Assembly (NCBI GenBank): GCA_013912105.1
Contig: JACERY010000002.1
Coordinates: 62,001-126,000 of the forward strand
DNA: 64,000 nucleotides
Direction: 5' to 3'
From: Acidimicrobiales bacterium
GTDB taxonomy: Bacteria; Actinomycetota; Acidimicrobiia; Acidimicrobiales; UBA8592
This document shows, piece by piece, positions 52,042-61,724 of this stretch. The position numbers and the translations under genes were made by a program. A model generated the notes under the pieces. It saw only the letters and a program-made list of their open reading frames with translations. It had not been told where the DNA came from and searched no databases. Positions within the stretch are counted from its first letter, which is position 1. Each line of letters opens with the position of its first letter.

Positions 52042-52812
52042 ATGGCTAATATCAAAGTTGGTGTGCTTGGAGCAGGTGGACGGATGGGTTCAACTGTATG
52101 TCAAGCAGTTATTAACGACCCGATGACTTCTTTAGATTGTGCTGTTGACCAAGATGCACCTGGAAATACAATAGACAACTGTAGTTTGGAAATAGTTAGT
52201 GACCTGTCAACTATCGTGGACGTGGACGTCGTAGTCGATTTCACTATTGTTGATGCATCAAGAAACCATCTTCCTATTCTTGCTGAAAGAGGCATGAATG
52301 TTGTAGTGGGAACTAGCGGTTTAGAAGAAAGCGATATTGATAATCTAAAAGCATGTTTTACTTCAAGTAGTTGTCTCATAGTCCCAAACTTTTCTATCAG
52401 CGCAGTTCTAATGATGAGAGCCGCGCAAATGGCAGCGCCCTATTTCGACACTATAGAGATACTTGAGTATCACCATAATAAAAAAATTGATGCTCCTTCC
52501 GGCACAGCAATTGCCACAGCAGAGAAATTGCAAGCAGCGGTACAAAATCTTCATCTTGACCCAACAGAAAAAGTAGTTCTTGATGGGGCTCGTGGAGCGA
52601 AAGGAAAAACGCAAATACCTATACACAGCATTCGAATGGAAGGAATGCTTGCACATCAGGAAATTCTCATGGGTACTTCAGGGCAGACTTTAACTATAAG
52701 GCAGGACAGCTATGACAGATCTTCTTTTATGCCAGGGGTCCTATTAGCAATAAAGAAAATTTCAGGCACCTCTGGAGTTACGGTAGGGCTTGAATCGATT
52801 CTGGATGTCTAA
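52042..52812 (+). CDS. dapB: 4-hydroxy-tetrahydrodipicolinate reductase
   Basis: A 256-residue NAD(P)H-dependent reductase of the DAP/lysine pathway. KVGVLGAGGRMGSTVCQAV is the nucleotide site, VVGTSG follows, and EYHHNKKIDAPSGTAIATAE has the catalytic His/Lys pair. No clear Shine-Dalgarno precedes the ATG. The end overlaps the SURF1 gene by 8 bases. dapA is the next gene but one; thyX, often between dapB and dapA in Actinobacteria, is absent. Confidence 0.95.
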   Translation: MANIKVGVLGAGGRMGSTVCQAVINDPMTSLDCAVDQDAPGNTIDNCSLEIVSDLSTIVDVDVVVDFTIVDASRNHLPILAERGMNVVVGTSGLEESDIDNLKACFTSSSCLIVPNFSISAVLMMRAAQMAAPYFDTIEILEYHHNKKIDAPSGTAIATAEKLQAAVQNLHLDPTEKVVLDGARGAKGKTQIPIHSIRMEGMLAHQEILMGTSGQTLTIRQDSYDRSSFMPGVLLAIKKISGTSGVTVGLESILDV

Positions 52813-53560
52813 AAAGTTTTTCGTTAACGTACTTATTTTTATTGCGGCTCTGACAATGGTGACGTTAGGGTTTTGGCAACTCAGTCGACATTCCGATAAA
52901 AAAGAAATCAACAATACAATAAATGATCGTATTCTTGAAAATCCGGTCAATCTTGCAGATCTTAGGATCGATCAACAAACTGAAAGTAGCCTCACCAATA
53001 TCGAATATCGTTCAGTTCAAGCCACAGGTTTGTTTAAACATTCAGACAGTATTCTTGTTCGTAATCGCCCACTTAATGGAAGCCCAGGTTATTGGCTCCT
53101 TACTCCTTTTGATTTAGGAAATGGAAGAGTCGTAATCGTCAATAGGGGGTGGCTTCCTATTGCCGCCGAAGATTTCAGGCAAACTAATTCAGATCAAATC
53201 ACGATAGAAGGAATTATCCGAAAAACACAGGTAGCTTCGGGTCTCCAAAGGGAAGATTCTAAAGAAGGGAAGTTGGCTAGTTTGGGAAGGGTTGACCTGA
53301 GCCGATATCAACAACAACTTGAATACGAAATTCTTCCGGTGTTCATACAGGTAATCAATCAGGATCCACCGCAATCCAGCAATTTCCCCAAAATGCTGTC
53401 AATCCCTGAATTTAAAGAAGGGCAGCACCTGAATTATGCAGTCCAGTGGTTTATCTTTGCGACTATAACAATCATCGGTTATCCATTAGTGTTTTTTAGA
53501 AATAGAAGAAAGAAAGATAAAGGTTTTGGCCAATCAGATATTCCAATTGATTACCTCTAA
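52805..53560 (+). CDS. SURF1-family cytochrome oxidase assembly protein
   Basis: A 251-residue protein from the ATG at 52805, which overlaps the dapB stop; the track's TTG is five codons earlier. One N-terminal transmembrane helix (VLIFIAALTMVTLGFWQL) and one near the C-terminus (WFIFATITIIGYPLVFF) flank an external domain with SPGYWLLTPF and VVIVNRGWLP, the SURF1 pattern. SURF1 helps insert heme a into cytochrome oxidase, implying an aerobic aa3-type respiratory chain. Its position inside the dap genes suggests operon packing rather than shared function. Confidence 0.88.
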   Translation: MSKKFFVNVLIFIAALTMVTLGFWQLSRHSDKKEINNTINDRILENPVNLADLRIDQQTESSLTNIEYRSVQATGLFKHSDSILVRNRPLNGSPGYWLLTPFDLGNGRVVIVNRGWLPIAAEDFRQTNSDQITIEGIIRKTQVASGLQREDSKEGKLASLGRVDLSRYQQQLEYEILPVFIQVINQDPPQSSNFPKMLSIPEFKEGQHLNYAVQWFIFATITIIGYPLVFFRNRRKKDKGFGQSDIPIDYL

Positions 53561-53625
53561 CTGGAAAATTGCGAAGAAATACACTCATGACTGCTAGTCT
53601 CCATAAGAGAGTGAAAGGAAATGCT

Positions 53626-54528
53626 ATGCCCCAGTTTGGAAGAGTTCTTACGGCTATGGTTACCCCCTTTACTCAATCAGGTGATTTGGATTTGGAAGAA
53701 GCATCAAGACTTGCTCGTTGGCTGGTAGAGAACGGAAACGACGGTCTTGTTGTAGCTGGAACCACAGGTGAGTCACCTACGCTGACACATGACGAACAAG
53801 TTGCTTTAATAGAGGCAGTAGTTAGTGCTGTTGATGTTCCAGTTGTTGCCGGGACTGGAAGTAATGACACTTCAGCCGCAATTGAATTAACTAAACGAGC
53901 GGAAGAAGTAGGTGCTGCCGGGATTCTAAGTGTGACCCCGTACTACAATCGCCCTTCGCAAAATGGGTTAATAAATCATTTCACTCGCATCGCAACTGCC
54001 ACAGAACTACCCGTAATGCTTTATGACATTCCTGTGCGGAGTGGAAGAAAAATAGAAACGAAAACCTTACTTGAGTTAGCACACGGTGTTGAAAACATTG
54101 TTGCATTGAAAGATGCGGCAGGGAACCCTAGTGAAACCGCTTCGTTTCTTGCATCTGCTCCCAATAACTTTGAAATTTACTCTGGCGATGATTCTCTCAA
54201 TCTTGCACTTCTTGCAATTGGTGCTGTCGGCGTAATCGGTGTAGCAACACATTGGACAGGGCTTGAACACCAAAATTTAATAGAAGCTCTTCTTAACGGC
54301 GACATAAAACTAGCCCAAACAATAAATGGCGCATTGCAGGATTCGTTTGATTATGAATCATCACTAGATGCTCCGAACCCTGTTCCAACAAAAGTGATGA
54401 TGAACTTATTGGGTTTCAATGTCGGTGTAGGCCGCCCTCCGATGGATGTTGTTCCTGACGGGCTTCATGAACTAGCAAAAAGCGTTATTTCTCAGACATT
54501 AATTGGGAAATTAATGCAAATCGCATAA
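53626..54528 (+). CDS. dapA: 4-hydroxy-tetrahydrodipicolinate synthase
   Basis: The track start (53569) gives a 19-residue overhang. The ATG at 53626, with AAAGGAA upstream, starts MPQFGRVLTAMVTPF as expected, giving 300 residues. It condenses pyruvate with aspartate semialdehyde. GLVVAGTTGESPTL, VTPYYNRPSQNGL (Tyr) and IVALKDAAGNPSE (Schiff-base Lys near 161) are in place. It forms a DAP cassette with dapB and precedes rnj, the usual actinobacterial pairing. Confidence 0.95.
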   Translation: MPQFGRVLTAMVTPFTQSGDLDLEEASRLARWLVENGNDGLVVAGTTGESPTLTHDEQVALIEAVVSAVDVPVVAGTGSNDTSAAIELTKRAEEVGAAGILSVTPYYNRPSQNGLINHFTRIATATELPVMLYDIPVRSGRKIETKTLLELAHGVENIVALKDAAGNPSETASFLASAPNNFEIYSGDDSLNLALLAIGAVGVIGVATHWTGLEHQNLIEALLNGDIKLAQTINGALQDSFDYESSLDAPNPVPTKVMMNLLGFNVGVGRPPMDVVPDGLHELAKSVISQTLIGKLMQIA

Positions 54529-54537
54529 GCATAATCT

Positions 54538-56214
54538 ATGGCTATGGATGACAATATCGCTGTAACTTTTTTAGGTGGTCTTGGAGATATAGGTCGCAAT
54601 TGCGCCGTTATTGAATCAAAGGATCAAATTCTGCTTCTAGACTGTGGACAACTTTTTCCTGATGAGGCTATGCCTGGGGCCCATTCAGTACTTCCTGATT
54701 TTAGTTATTTGAATGACAGGTTTGAAAAAATAGTCGGCTGTATAGTAACTCACGGACATGAGGACCATATTGGCGCCTTATCGCATGCGCTTCGGTTAGC
54801 GGAGTTTCCTATCTATGGGTCAGCTTTTACGTTAGGGATGGTTAGGCATCGACTGGATGAAGTAAGTTTGATGGGTAGAACAGAGTTGATTCCCATTCAG
54901 GACGGGGAAACACTTTCTATCGGAGATTTTGAATGCGAGTTTCTTCCTGTCACACATTCAATACCCAGAGGTCTTATCTCGGCAATTAGAACCTCTCAAG
55001 GACTTATTCTTCATTCTAGCGATTTCAAACTAGATCTAAATCCCATTGATGGAAGACTCACAAACCTTAAAAGAATAAATGAGTTATCTAAGGAGCCGGG
55101 AATCCGATTACTGCTATGTGACTCAACCAATGCAGAAATACCTGGGGAAAGTATCTCCGAATCTGCCGTAGGCGTTGAACTCAAGAAAGTTTTTCACGAT
55201 AATGAAGGCAAACGTATCATCACAGCGTGTTTTTCAAGTCATATTCATCGAGTCCAACAGATAGTTGATATTGCAGTCAGTCAAGGAAGAAAGGTTGCCA
55301 CATTAGGGTTCTCCATGAGAAGGAATGTGGGTCTAGCTAGAGACCTAGGGATTCTTGCGTTAGCCGAAGATGACCTTATTGATATTTCAGAAGTCAATTC
55401 ATACCCACCTGAAAAAATCTGTGTTATCAGCACGGGTTCTCAAGCAGAATCTAGATCCTCATTGTTCTTAGCTGCCAATGGGAAGGGCCGATGGTTGGAA
55501 ATTGGAACTGAGGACGTGATTATTCTTTCCTCTAGAACAATACCTGGAAATGAAAAACGCATAGGAAGAATGATCAACTACTTAAATCGGCGTGGAGCAA
55601 ACGTCATAAGTGCTGATTTCCTTAATATACATACAAGCGGACACGGTCATCAGGATGAACTCACGTCCCTTCATCAAGCAGCCAAAGCAGACTGGTTGGT
55701 TCCCGTTCACGGTGAATACCGGCATTTAATCGCCCACAAAAATCTGGCTGTGGGAAATGGTATGTCAGCCGAGAGGGTTCTTGTTCCTGTGGATGGGGAC
55801 CAAGTGATTTTAGGAAAAGACGGCTTAACTCTTAAAAGGAAAGTTTGTGAAGGCAGTTACGTATTTGCGCAAGGGGCATTAACAGAGAGAGAACATGGTG
55901 TTTTTGCCGAAAGAATAACTTTAGGAGAAGAAGGTTGTGTCGTAATTAGCCTTACAGTTGATTTGCATGATTGCACAATAGTTGCCGGACCAACTGTAAT
56001 AAGTAAAGGTTGGGCCAATAATGGCATTGCAAGCGATTACGAAAGAGAAATCATGGGGTTAGTAACTGAGGGAATCAGTAAAATGTTAAACGGTGGGGGG
56101 CAGATTAACCCTGAGGGAATAAGTCAAAAGGTAAGAAGGATTGCTGGTGGATTTGTTAATGAAGAAACGAAACGACGTCCTATGATTATTCCGATAGTTA
56201 GTCTCGCTAAGTAA
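54538..56214 (+). CDS. rnj: Ribonuclease J
   Basis: A 558-residue metallo-beta-lactamase ribonuclease with 5'-3' exo- and endonuclease activity. The zinc motif GHEDHIGAL is near residue 77, LHSSDFKLDL supplies another metal ligand, and the beta-CASP domain ends in FLNIHTSGHGHQDEL and WLVPVHGEYRHL. Length matches the actinobacterial form. dapA-rnj-ftsK is a typical actinobacterial order. Confidence 0.95.
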   Translation: MAMDDNIAVTFLGGLGDIGRNCAVIESKDQILLLDCGQLFPDEAMPGAHSVLPDFSYLNDRFEKIVGCIVTHGHEDHIGALSHALRLAEFPIYGSAFTLGMVRHRLDEVSLMGRTELIPIQDGETLSIGDFECEFLPVTHSIPRGLISAIRTSQGLILHSSDFKLDLNPIDGRLTNLKRINELSKEPGIRLLLCDSTNAEIPGESISESAVGVELKKVFHDNEGKRIITACFSSHIHRVQQIVDIAVSQGRKVATLGFSMRRNVGLARDLGILALAEDDLIDISEVNSYPPEKICVISTGSQAESRSSLFLAANGKGRWLEIGTEDVIILSSRTIPGNEKRIGRMINYLNRRGANVISADFLNIHTSGHGHQDELTSLHQAAKADWLVPVHGEYRHLIAHKNLAVGNGMSAERVLVPVDGDQVILGKDGLTLKRKVCEGSYVFAQGALTEREHGVFAERITLGEEGCVVISLTVDLHDCTIVAGPTVISKGWANNGIASDYEREIMGLVTEGISKMLNGGGQINPEGISQKVRRIAGGFVNEETKRRPMIIPIVSLAK

Positions 56215-56269
56215 GAAATTCACGTCGCGTTATAAGCCTAACTGTCGCCTGCTATACCCAAAAAACCAT

Positions 56270-58834
56270 GTGGATAGTGTTACCGTTGAGCTTATTGTGG
56301 CTAAATCTAAAGTAAAAGTTAATCGTGCTTCTAAGAAAGAAAAAGAAGTAGATGCTCTAAACAAAAAAGAAAAAATTTCAAAAAAGGACAAGCAAGAATT
56401 ACGCGAAAATTCTAGTAAGTCTCTGATAGGCATCGCAGGCCGAACTTTTAGGTCTGCTTTTTCGGGTCACAAAGCAGACCTCATTAGTCTTGGGCTCATA
56501 GTCATAGGGCTAGTCGCAGCACTAGGCCTTTATTTTGGTACTGCTGGAATCGTGGGTAAGGCAATAGGACCGTGGGTCTTCCGGTCAATCTTTGGATTTG
56601 TGGGTTACTTAGCTCCAGCAGCACTCATTGCGGCTGGAATTTACTTAACCTTTGAAGTGCCTGAAGAGGAAGAATCATCGAGCCCAAAAGGCAACTCCTC
56701 ACGTTTTGCGCCACTTTCTATAGGAAGTCTGTTTATCTTTTCTGCTATTTGCGGTCTTTCTCACTTAAATACCGATGCAGGTAGTTATGGGCTTTCTAGT
56801 ATCGGAGAACTTAAAAAAGGTGGTGGTGCTTTAGGCTATCTAGTTGGTTCGCCGTTACGAGCAGCATTTGAGCAAATTGGTGCGACATTTGTATTAATAG
56901 CTATAGGTCTTGTCGGCGTTATAGTCATAACTGGAATGACGTTTAGAGAGTCATTATCAAAGACTTGGCTACTTCTGAGGGGTATTTATAGAGCTATTGC
57001 CAATACTATCTTTCTTGCTATGGGAGAAACTAAAGAAGAAATTGCCCAACGGAAAGGAAGTTCAGAAGCGCCTCTTATTCAAATCGATGGAGAATCGCGA
57101 CCCGTAGGTAAAGGCAAGAAAGAGTCGAAGAAGCTAAAAAGTGAAGCCTCTTCTGATTCAAGCGATAAAAACATGTCCCAAGAGAATAAGGATGATGCTA
57201 CTGAATCCGATAACAAATCTAAAAGCCTCATTTCGTCCAAAGCAGAAGACCCGGTTATATCCGGTGAACAACTCGAAATTGAATTAGGTCCTGCAGCTAA
57301 GGGCTCTGTGTGGAAACTACCCTCAGATAAGATTCTAGTGCGTTCCGCATCGCAGGATATCAATGAGAAACTTGTTGAAGAAAGAGGTCGCGTTCTCGAA
57401 AGAGCATTGGCAGCACATGGAGTTGAGACACGTCTGGTTGGGATGGTCGTAGGCCCTACCGTCACAAGATACGAACTGGAATTAGGCGCTGGAGTAAAAG
57501 TTTCAAGGGTGACAACGCTTAACAAAGATATTGCCTACGCAATGGCATCTGCTGATGTCAGAATACTCGCACCTATTCCCGGCAGGCAGGCCATTGGTGT
57601 TGAGGTTCCTAACAACGAACGACAAGTCGTCGCTCTAGGGGACGTGCTCAGCTCTGTCGAAGCCCAAAGGGCAACTCATCCACTTGAAGTTGCAATTGGA
57701 AGAGATATTAATGGGAAATCTATAGTCATGAATTTATCTGAAATGCCTCATATTCTCATAGCCGGAGCGACTGGGGCAGGAAAAAGTTCGTGTATCAACA
57801 GTATTGTTACTTCTGCCTTAATGAGATCAACTCCTGAAACTTTAAGAATGATACTTATTGATCCAAAACGTGTTGAGATGTCGCAATACGAACGTGTGCC
57901 ACATTTACTTACCCAACCAGTTGTTGATCCTAAAAAAGCTGCTAACGCTCTGCAATGGGCTTGTCGAGAAATGGACCGACGGTATGAACTCCTTGCAGAA
58001 GTTCGATTTAGGGATATAGCCGGATACAACGCAGCATATGATAAAGGCTCAATTGAAGCCCCCCCTAGCGCTATAAATCCAGATGGGTCTCCCAAGACCT
58101 ATTCTCGACTCCCGTTTATTTTAGTTGTCGTCGACGAACTTTCAGATCTAATGATGGTTGCTCCTCGAGATGTTGAGGACTCAATTTGTAGGATTGCCCA
58201 AAAAGCACGTGCAGTTGGTATTCATCTTGTTGTTGCTACACAACGACCTTCTACAAATGTAATTACTGGAGTAATCAAAGCGAATATACCCGCGCGAATT
58301 GCTTTTGCTGTTTCTAGCTTGACGGATAGTCGTGTGATTCTTGATCAAGGCGGAGCAGAAAGACTCGTCGGACAGGGCGATATGTTACTCTTGGACCCCA
58401 AGTCTTCAAGCCCTCACCGTATCCAAGGGGCTTGGGTAAGCGAAGATGAGGTTAAGCGCGTTGTTGGGGCATGGAGAAAACAAGCAGATCAATTGAAGGG
58501 AAAAGGGAAGGTTGATGAAATATCAACTCAACAATCCATAACGGAACAACCTACGTCCGCATCGGCAGAAGGACTTCCTGGAGGGACAACGGGCGATGCT
58601 GGAGATGACGAATTGCTTCTCAAGGCTATTGAGCTAGTTGTTGATTCTCAACTCGGGTCGACTTCGATGCTTCAACGCAAACTTCGTGTGGGATTTGCAA
58701 GAGCAGGAAGAATCATGGATTTACTAGAGGATCGCGGAATCGTTGGCCCTAGTGAGGGGTCTAAGCCTAGAGAAGTTTTGATGACTGCTGAGCAAATAAG
58801 CGACCAGAAGAGTGCCGGTGAAGGGCCAGTGTAG
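56270..58834 (+). CDS. ftsK: DNA translocase FtsK/SpoIIIE
   Basis: An 854-residue septal DNA pump. A basic N-terminus is followed by four transmembrane helices (about residues 60-225), a charged linker, and the motor with Walker A ILIAGATGAGKSSCINS near 498 and Walker B FILVVVDELSDLMMV. The C-terminal gamma winged-helix (MLQRKLRVGFARAGRIMDLL) reads KOPS-type sequences and activates Xer recombination; xerC is in the same window. The GTG at 56270 is used, though a GTG at 56297 is also possible. Confidence 0.95.
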   Translation: MDSVTVELIVAKSKVKVNRASKKEKEVDALNKKEKISKKDKQELRENSSKSLIGIAGRTFRSAFSGHKADLISLGLIVIGLVAALGLYFGTAGIVGKAIGPWVFRSIFGFVGYLAPAALIAAGIYLTFEVPEEEESSSPKGNSSRFAPLSIGSLFIFSAICGLSHLNTDAGSYGLSSIGELKKGGGALGYLVGSPLRAAFEQIGATFVLIAIGLVGVIVITGMTFRESLSKTWLLLRGIYRAIANTIFLAMGETKEEIAQRKGSSEAPLIQIDGESRPVGKGKKESKKLKSEASSDSSDKNMSQENKDDATESDNKSKSLISSKAEDPVISGEQLEIELGPAAKGSVWKLPSDKILVRSASQDINEKLVEERGRVLERALAAHGVETRLVGMVVGPTVTRYELELGAGVKVSRVTTLNKDIAYAMASADVRILAPIPGRQAIGVEVPNNERQVVALGDVLSSVEAQRATHPLEVAIGRDINGKSIVMNLSEMPHILIAGATGAGKSSCINSIVTSALMRSTPETLRMILIDPKRVEMSQYERVPHLLTQPVVDPKKAANALQWACREMDRRYELLAEVRFRDIAGYNAAYDKGSIEAPPSAINPDGSPKTYSRLPFILVVVDELSDLMMVAPRDVEDSICRIAQKARAVGIHLVVATQRPSTNVITGVIKANIPARIAFAVSSLTDSRVILDQGGAERLVGQGDMLLLDPKSSSPHRIQGAWVSEDEVKRVVGAWRKQADQLKGKGKVDEISTQQSITEQPTSASAEGLPGGTTGDAGDDELLLKAIELVVDSQLGSTSMLQRKLRVGFARAGRIMDLLEDRGIVGPSEGSKPREVLMTAEQISDQKSAGEGPV

Positions 58835-58847
58835 GCGCCTTTAAATC

Positions 58848-59822
58848 ATGCTACTTAATATTGTTTTTCTGATCGCCGGTATTGCTGTTCTTGGCTACAG
58901 CGCTGATTTACTTGTGGAGGCTTCAAGTAGGCTAGCAAGACAACTAGGGGTCTCTATTGTCGTCGTAGGAGCTGTAATTGTTGGTTTCGGCACAAGCATG
59001 CCAGAGATGGCTGTCTCAACAGTAGCTGCTGCGAGGGACGACCTTAACCTAGCGACAGGGAATGTCATAGGATCAATAATTGCGAATCTGTCGTTAGTTC
59101 TAGGCGGTGCGGCTTTAATAGGGAAAATCCATATTCCAAAGACAATTCTTTCGTTGCATGTCCCTTTATCAATGTTCTCCGTATTCTGTTTCTGTCTTTT
59201 CATACAAGGGGATCTTCATAGGTATGAGGGTTTTATTCTACTTTTTATACTGGTCCTTTCACTTACAGTTATGGTCAGAAGTGGCGATAAGAATCCAGTT
59301 TTCTTTTCAGAAGAAAGCAGCGATTTAGCTTCTGGACAATCGCAAATTCCGACTGAGAGTAATAAGCAGGATTTCCTTAAACGGGACTTGTTGGCAACTA
59401 TCGTATCTCTTGTAGGAGTAATAGTTTCCTCGTATTTTATCACCGAAGGTTCAATAGGTCTTGCGGAGGAATGGGGTATTGGAAGTGGCTTCGTAGGGGC
59501 AAGCCTAGTGGCAGTAGGTACTTCTTTGCCTGAGTTAGTAGCATCTATCGCAGCCGTTCGGAAGGGAAAACCTGAAATGATTCTAGGAACAATTCTGGGG
59601 TCAAATATTTTCAACGGTGCCGCTATCGGCGCTTCAATGGGTATTTTTGGCCCAGGAAAGATTAACGAGTCTGCTCTAACTGGCTCAATAACCATTGGAA
59701 CGCTCGTTCTAGTAGCTGCAGTTTGGATTTGGAAAGGCTTTTCGCAGAAGCCATTGGGACGGTTAGGGGCTCTAGGCCTTTTATTGATTTATGGCTCTTG
59801 GATGTTCTTTGTAGGGACATGA
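58848..59822 (+). CDS. Calcium/sodium exchanger (CaCA, YrbG type)
   Basis: A 324-residue inner-membrane antiporter with about ten helices in two inverted halves. The alpha repeats are GFGTSMPEMAVSTVAAAR and AVGTSLPELVASIAAVRKGK, each with the GTSxPE ion-binding glutamate. Between the halves is a short hydrophilic loop (SSDLASGQSQIPTESNKQ). It likely expels Ca2+ using Na+, suitable for a marine cell. It lies between ftsK and rimO, 13 bases after ftsK. Confidence 0.88.
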   Translation: MLLNIVFLIAGIAVLGYSADLLVEASSRLARQLGVSIVVVGAVIVGFGTSMPEMAVSTVAAARDDLNLATGNVIGSIIANLSLVLGGAALIGKIHIPKTILSLHVPLSMFSVFCFCLFIQGDLHRYEGFILLFILVLSLTVMVRSGDKNPVFFSEESSDLASGQSQIPTESNKQDFLKRDLLATIVSLVGVIVSSYFITEGSIGLAEEWGIGSGFVGASLVAVGTSLPELVASIAAVRKGKPEMILGTILGSNIFNGAAIGASMGIFGPGKINESALTGSITIGTLVLVAAVWIWKGFSQKPLGRLGALGLLLIYGSWMFFVGT

Positions 59823-59886
59823 GTAAGCTATACAAAAAATTAGAGAAACGGTATTCCTATATAAGTTGTGTCGGTACGATCAAAGG

Positions 59887-61128
59887 ATGACAGAAACCTA
59901 CTGGATCGAGACTCTTGGATGTCCTAAGAATGAGGTCGATAGTGAGAAGCTTGCTGGGACATTGCATCAAGAAGGAATGATCCTCGCTGATTCGGTTAAC
60001 GAAGCGGATTTAGTCGTCGTAAATACCTGCGCTTTTATAGAGGATGCTCAGAAGGAGAGCATCGAAACAGTTCTAGCTATAAATGATATACGCCACTCGA
60101 AATCAGAGTTAGTTGTTACTGGGTGCATGGCAGAACGATACGGGGATGACCTGCACGAAGCACTTGACGAGGATGTTGACGCTGTTGTTGGGTTTGGTGT
60201 TCCTGTGACTCTCAAAAAGAAACCTGTTGTCCCTGAATTTGATCTATTGAATTTACCACGACCTAAATCTGATCGACCTTGGGGTTACGTTAAAGTTGCG
60301 GAAGGTTGTGACCGTATTTGCGGTTTTTGCTCGATCCCATCATTTCGTGGAGCTCAAAGATCTAGAACATTACATTCAATTCTTCAAGAGATTGAATTAA
60401 TGGATCTTCAAGAAGTAGTTCTGGTCGCTCAAGATTTAGCTTCATATGGGAGGGATGTCGCTGAAGATATCTCGATTTCTGATCTCTATAACCAAGTTCT
60501 TGATCTTGTTCCCTGGGTTCGGCTTCTCTACTTATACCCTTCTAGCCTGACAGAATCTCTAACAGGGCAAATTGCTAACAGTGCCGTTCCATATTTTGAT
60601 CTGAGCTTACAGCATGTTTCTAGCCCGTTATTAAGGCGAATGCGCCGCTGGGGTAATAGCCAAAAATTTACTGATCTAATTGCAAGAATCAGAAGTCAGA
60701 ATAGTGAGGCGGTTTTTCGAACGAACTTTATCATTGGATACCCTGGGGAAACTGAAGATGATCATGATAAGTTGTTGTATTTTGTTGAGGAAAACCAAAT
60801 TGATTGGTGTGGGTTTTTCTCCTACTCCCGAGAGGAAAATACTTATGCCGCTGCGTTGGACGGGCAACTTAGCGCAAGTCTTGTCCGAGAAAGGTTGCAA
60901 GAGCTAAATGAATTGCAAGATTCTATTACTGCTAGTCGAAGAGATGCCCTTATAGGTAAAGAAATAGATGTTCTCGTCGATGCAGATGGGGTTGGTAGAA
61001 GTTTTCGGGAGGCTCCAGAGATTGATGGCATAGTTCATGTCCCAAAAAATCTTGAGGTTGGAATGTTTTCAACGGTTAAAGTGACTGAAGCAACCGGAAT
61101 AGATCTCGTAGCAAGCAACAATTTTTAA
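59887..61128 (+). CDS. rimO: Ribosomal protein S12 methylthiotransferase RimO
   Basis: A 413-residue radical-SAM enzyme that methylthiolates Asp of S12. The N-terminal UPF0004 cluster starts with ETLGCPKNEVDSEKLAG and NTCAFIEDA. The radical-SAM cluster is CDRICGFC at about 141-148 (CX3CX2C). The TRAM domain closes the protein (GKEIDVLVDADG). The ATG at 59887 is preferred over the track's TTG at 59866, but AAAGG abuts the ATG, so the choice is open. Order ftsK-rimO-pgsA-cinA is actinobacterial. Confidence 0.93.
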   Translation: MTETYWIETLGCPKNEVDSEKLAGTLHQEGMILADSVNEADLVVVNTCAFIEDAQKESIETVLAINDIRHSKSELVVTGCMAERYGDDLHEALDEDVDAVVGFGVPVTLKKKPVVPEFDLLNLPRPKSDRPWGYVKVAEGCDRICGFCSIPSFRGAQRSRTLHSILQEIELMDLQEVVLVAQDLASYGRDVAEDISISDLYNQVLDLVPWVRLLYLYPSSLTESLTGQIANSAVPYFDLSLQHVSSPLLRRMRRWGNSQKFTDLIARIRSQNSEAVFRTNFIIGYPGETEDDHDKLLYFVEENQIDWCGFFSYSREENTYAAALDGQLSASLVRERLQELNELQDSITASRRDALIGKEIDVLVDADGVGRSFREAPEIDGIVHVPKNLEVGMFSTVKVTEATGIDLVASNNF

Positions 61129-61130
61129 TA

Positions 61131-61724
61131 ATGGAACCAATAAACAGAAAGTCAACATCTAATCTCGCAAAAGATATTTTGACCCCTGCTAATCTAATCA
61201 CGATCACGAGAATTCTTGCTTCACCAATTCTTTTTATTCTCATTCTCTCGGCAGATAGTGACGGTGGAGCATCATGGGGCGCTTTTGTGCTTGGTCTAAT
61301 CTTCGGGATCAGCGATGCTTTTGATGGGTTGATAGCGAGAGCAACTGGAAGCGTCACTAAACTAGGAGCTTTTCTAGATCCTCTAGCTGACAAGGTAGTC
61401 GTATTGGGGTGCATGCTTTCTCTTCTTTCAATCGGTAAGTTCAATTGGATTCCAGTAGTTCTTATTTTCGTGAGGGAATTTGGCATTTCTACATACCGAT
61501 TTTGGGTCGTGCGTAAAGGGGTAGTCATTCCTGCAACAAACTTGGCTAAATGGAAAACTTTTGCACAAGGTACGACACTTTTGGTTGCAGTTTTGCCCCC
61601 AGTTGCTGATATCAACTGGTTAGTCAATACTATGCTCTGGTTTGCAGTTGCTATGACCTTAATATCAGGTTGGCAATATATCCGAACAGGTAACGAGGTT
61701 TCTCAAGTCGGGAAGGATAAGTGA
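61131..61724 (+). CDS. pgsA: CDP-diacylglycerol-glycerol-3-phosphate 3-phosphatidyltransferase
   Basis: A 197-residue membrane enzyme making phosphatidylglycerol phosphate from the CdsA product. The CDP-alcohol phosphotransferase motif reads SDAFDGLIARATGSVTKLGA followed by FLDPLADK, with all metal aspartates present. Four to five helices are predicted. It starts 3 bases after rimO and overlaps cinA by one base. Confidence 0.93.
   Translation: MEPINRKSTSNLAKDILTPANLITITRILASPILFILILSADSDGGASWGAFVLGLIFGISDAFDGLIARATGSVTKLGAFLDPLADKVVVLGCMLSLLSIGKFNWIPVVLIFVREFGISTYRFWVVRKGVVIPATNLAKWKTFAQGTTLLVAVLPPVADINWLVNTMLWFAVAMTLISGWQYIRTGNEVSQVGKDK

Noticed and set aside
58895-59695. Two long minus-strand ORFs opposite the Ca/Na exchanger
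   Set aside because: Shadow frames of the repeated GTSxPE-type coding strand; no independent support.
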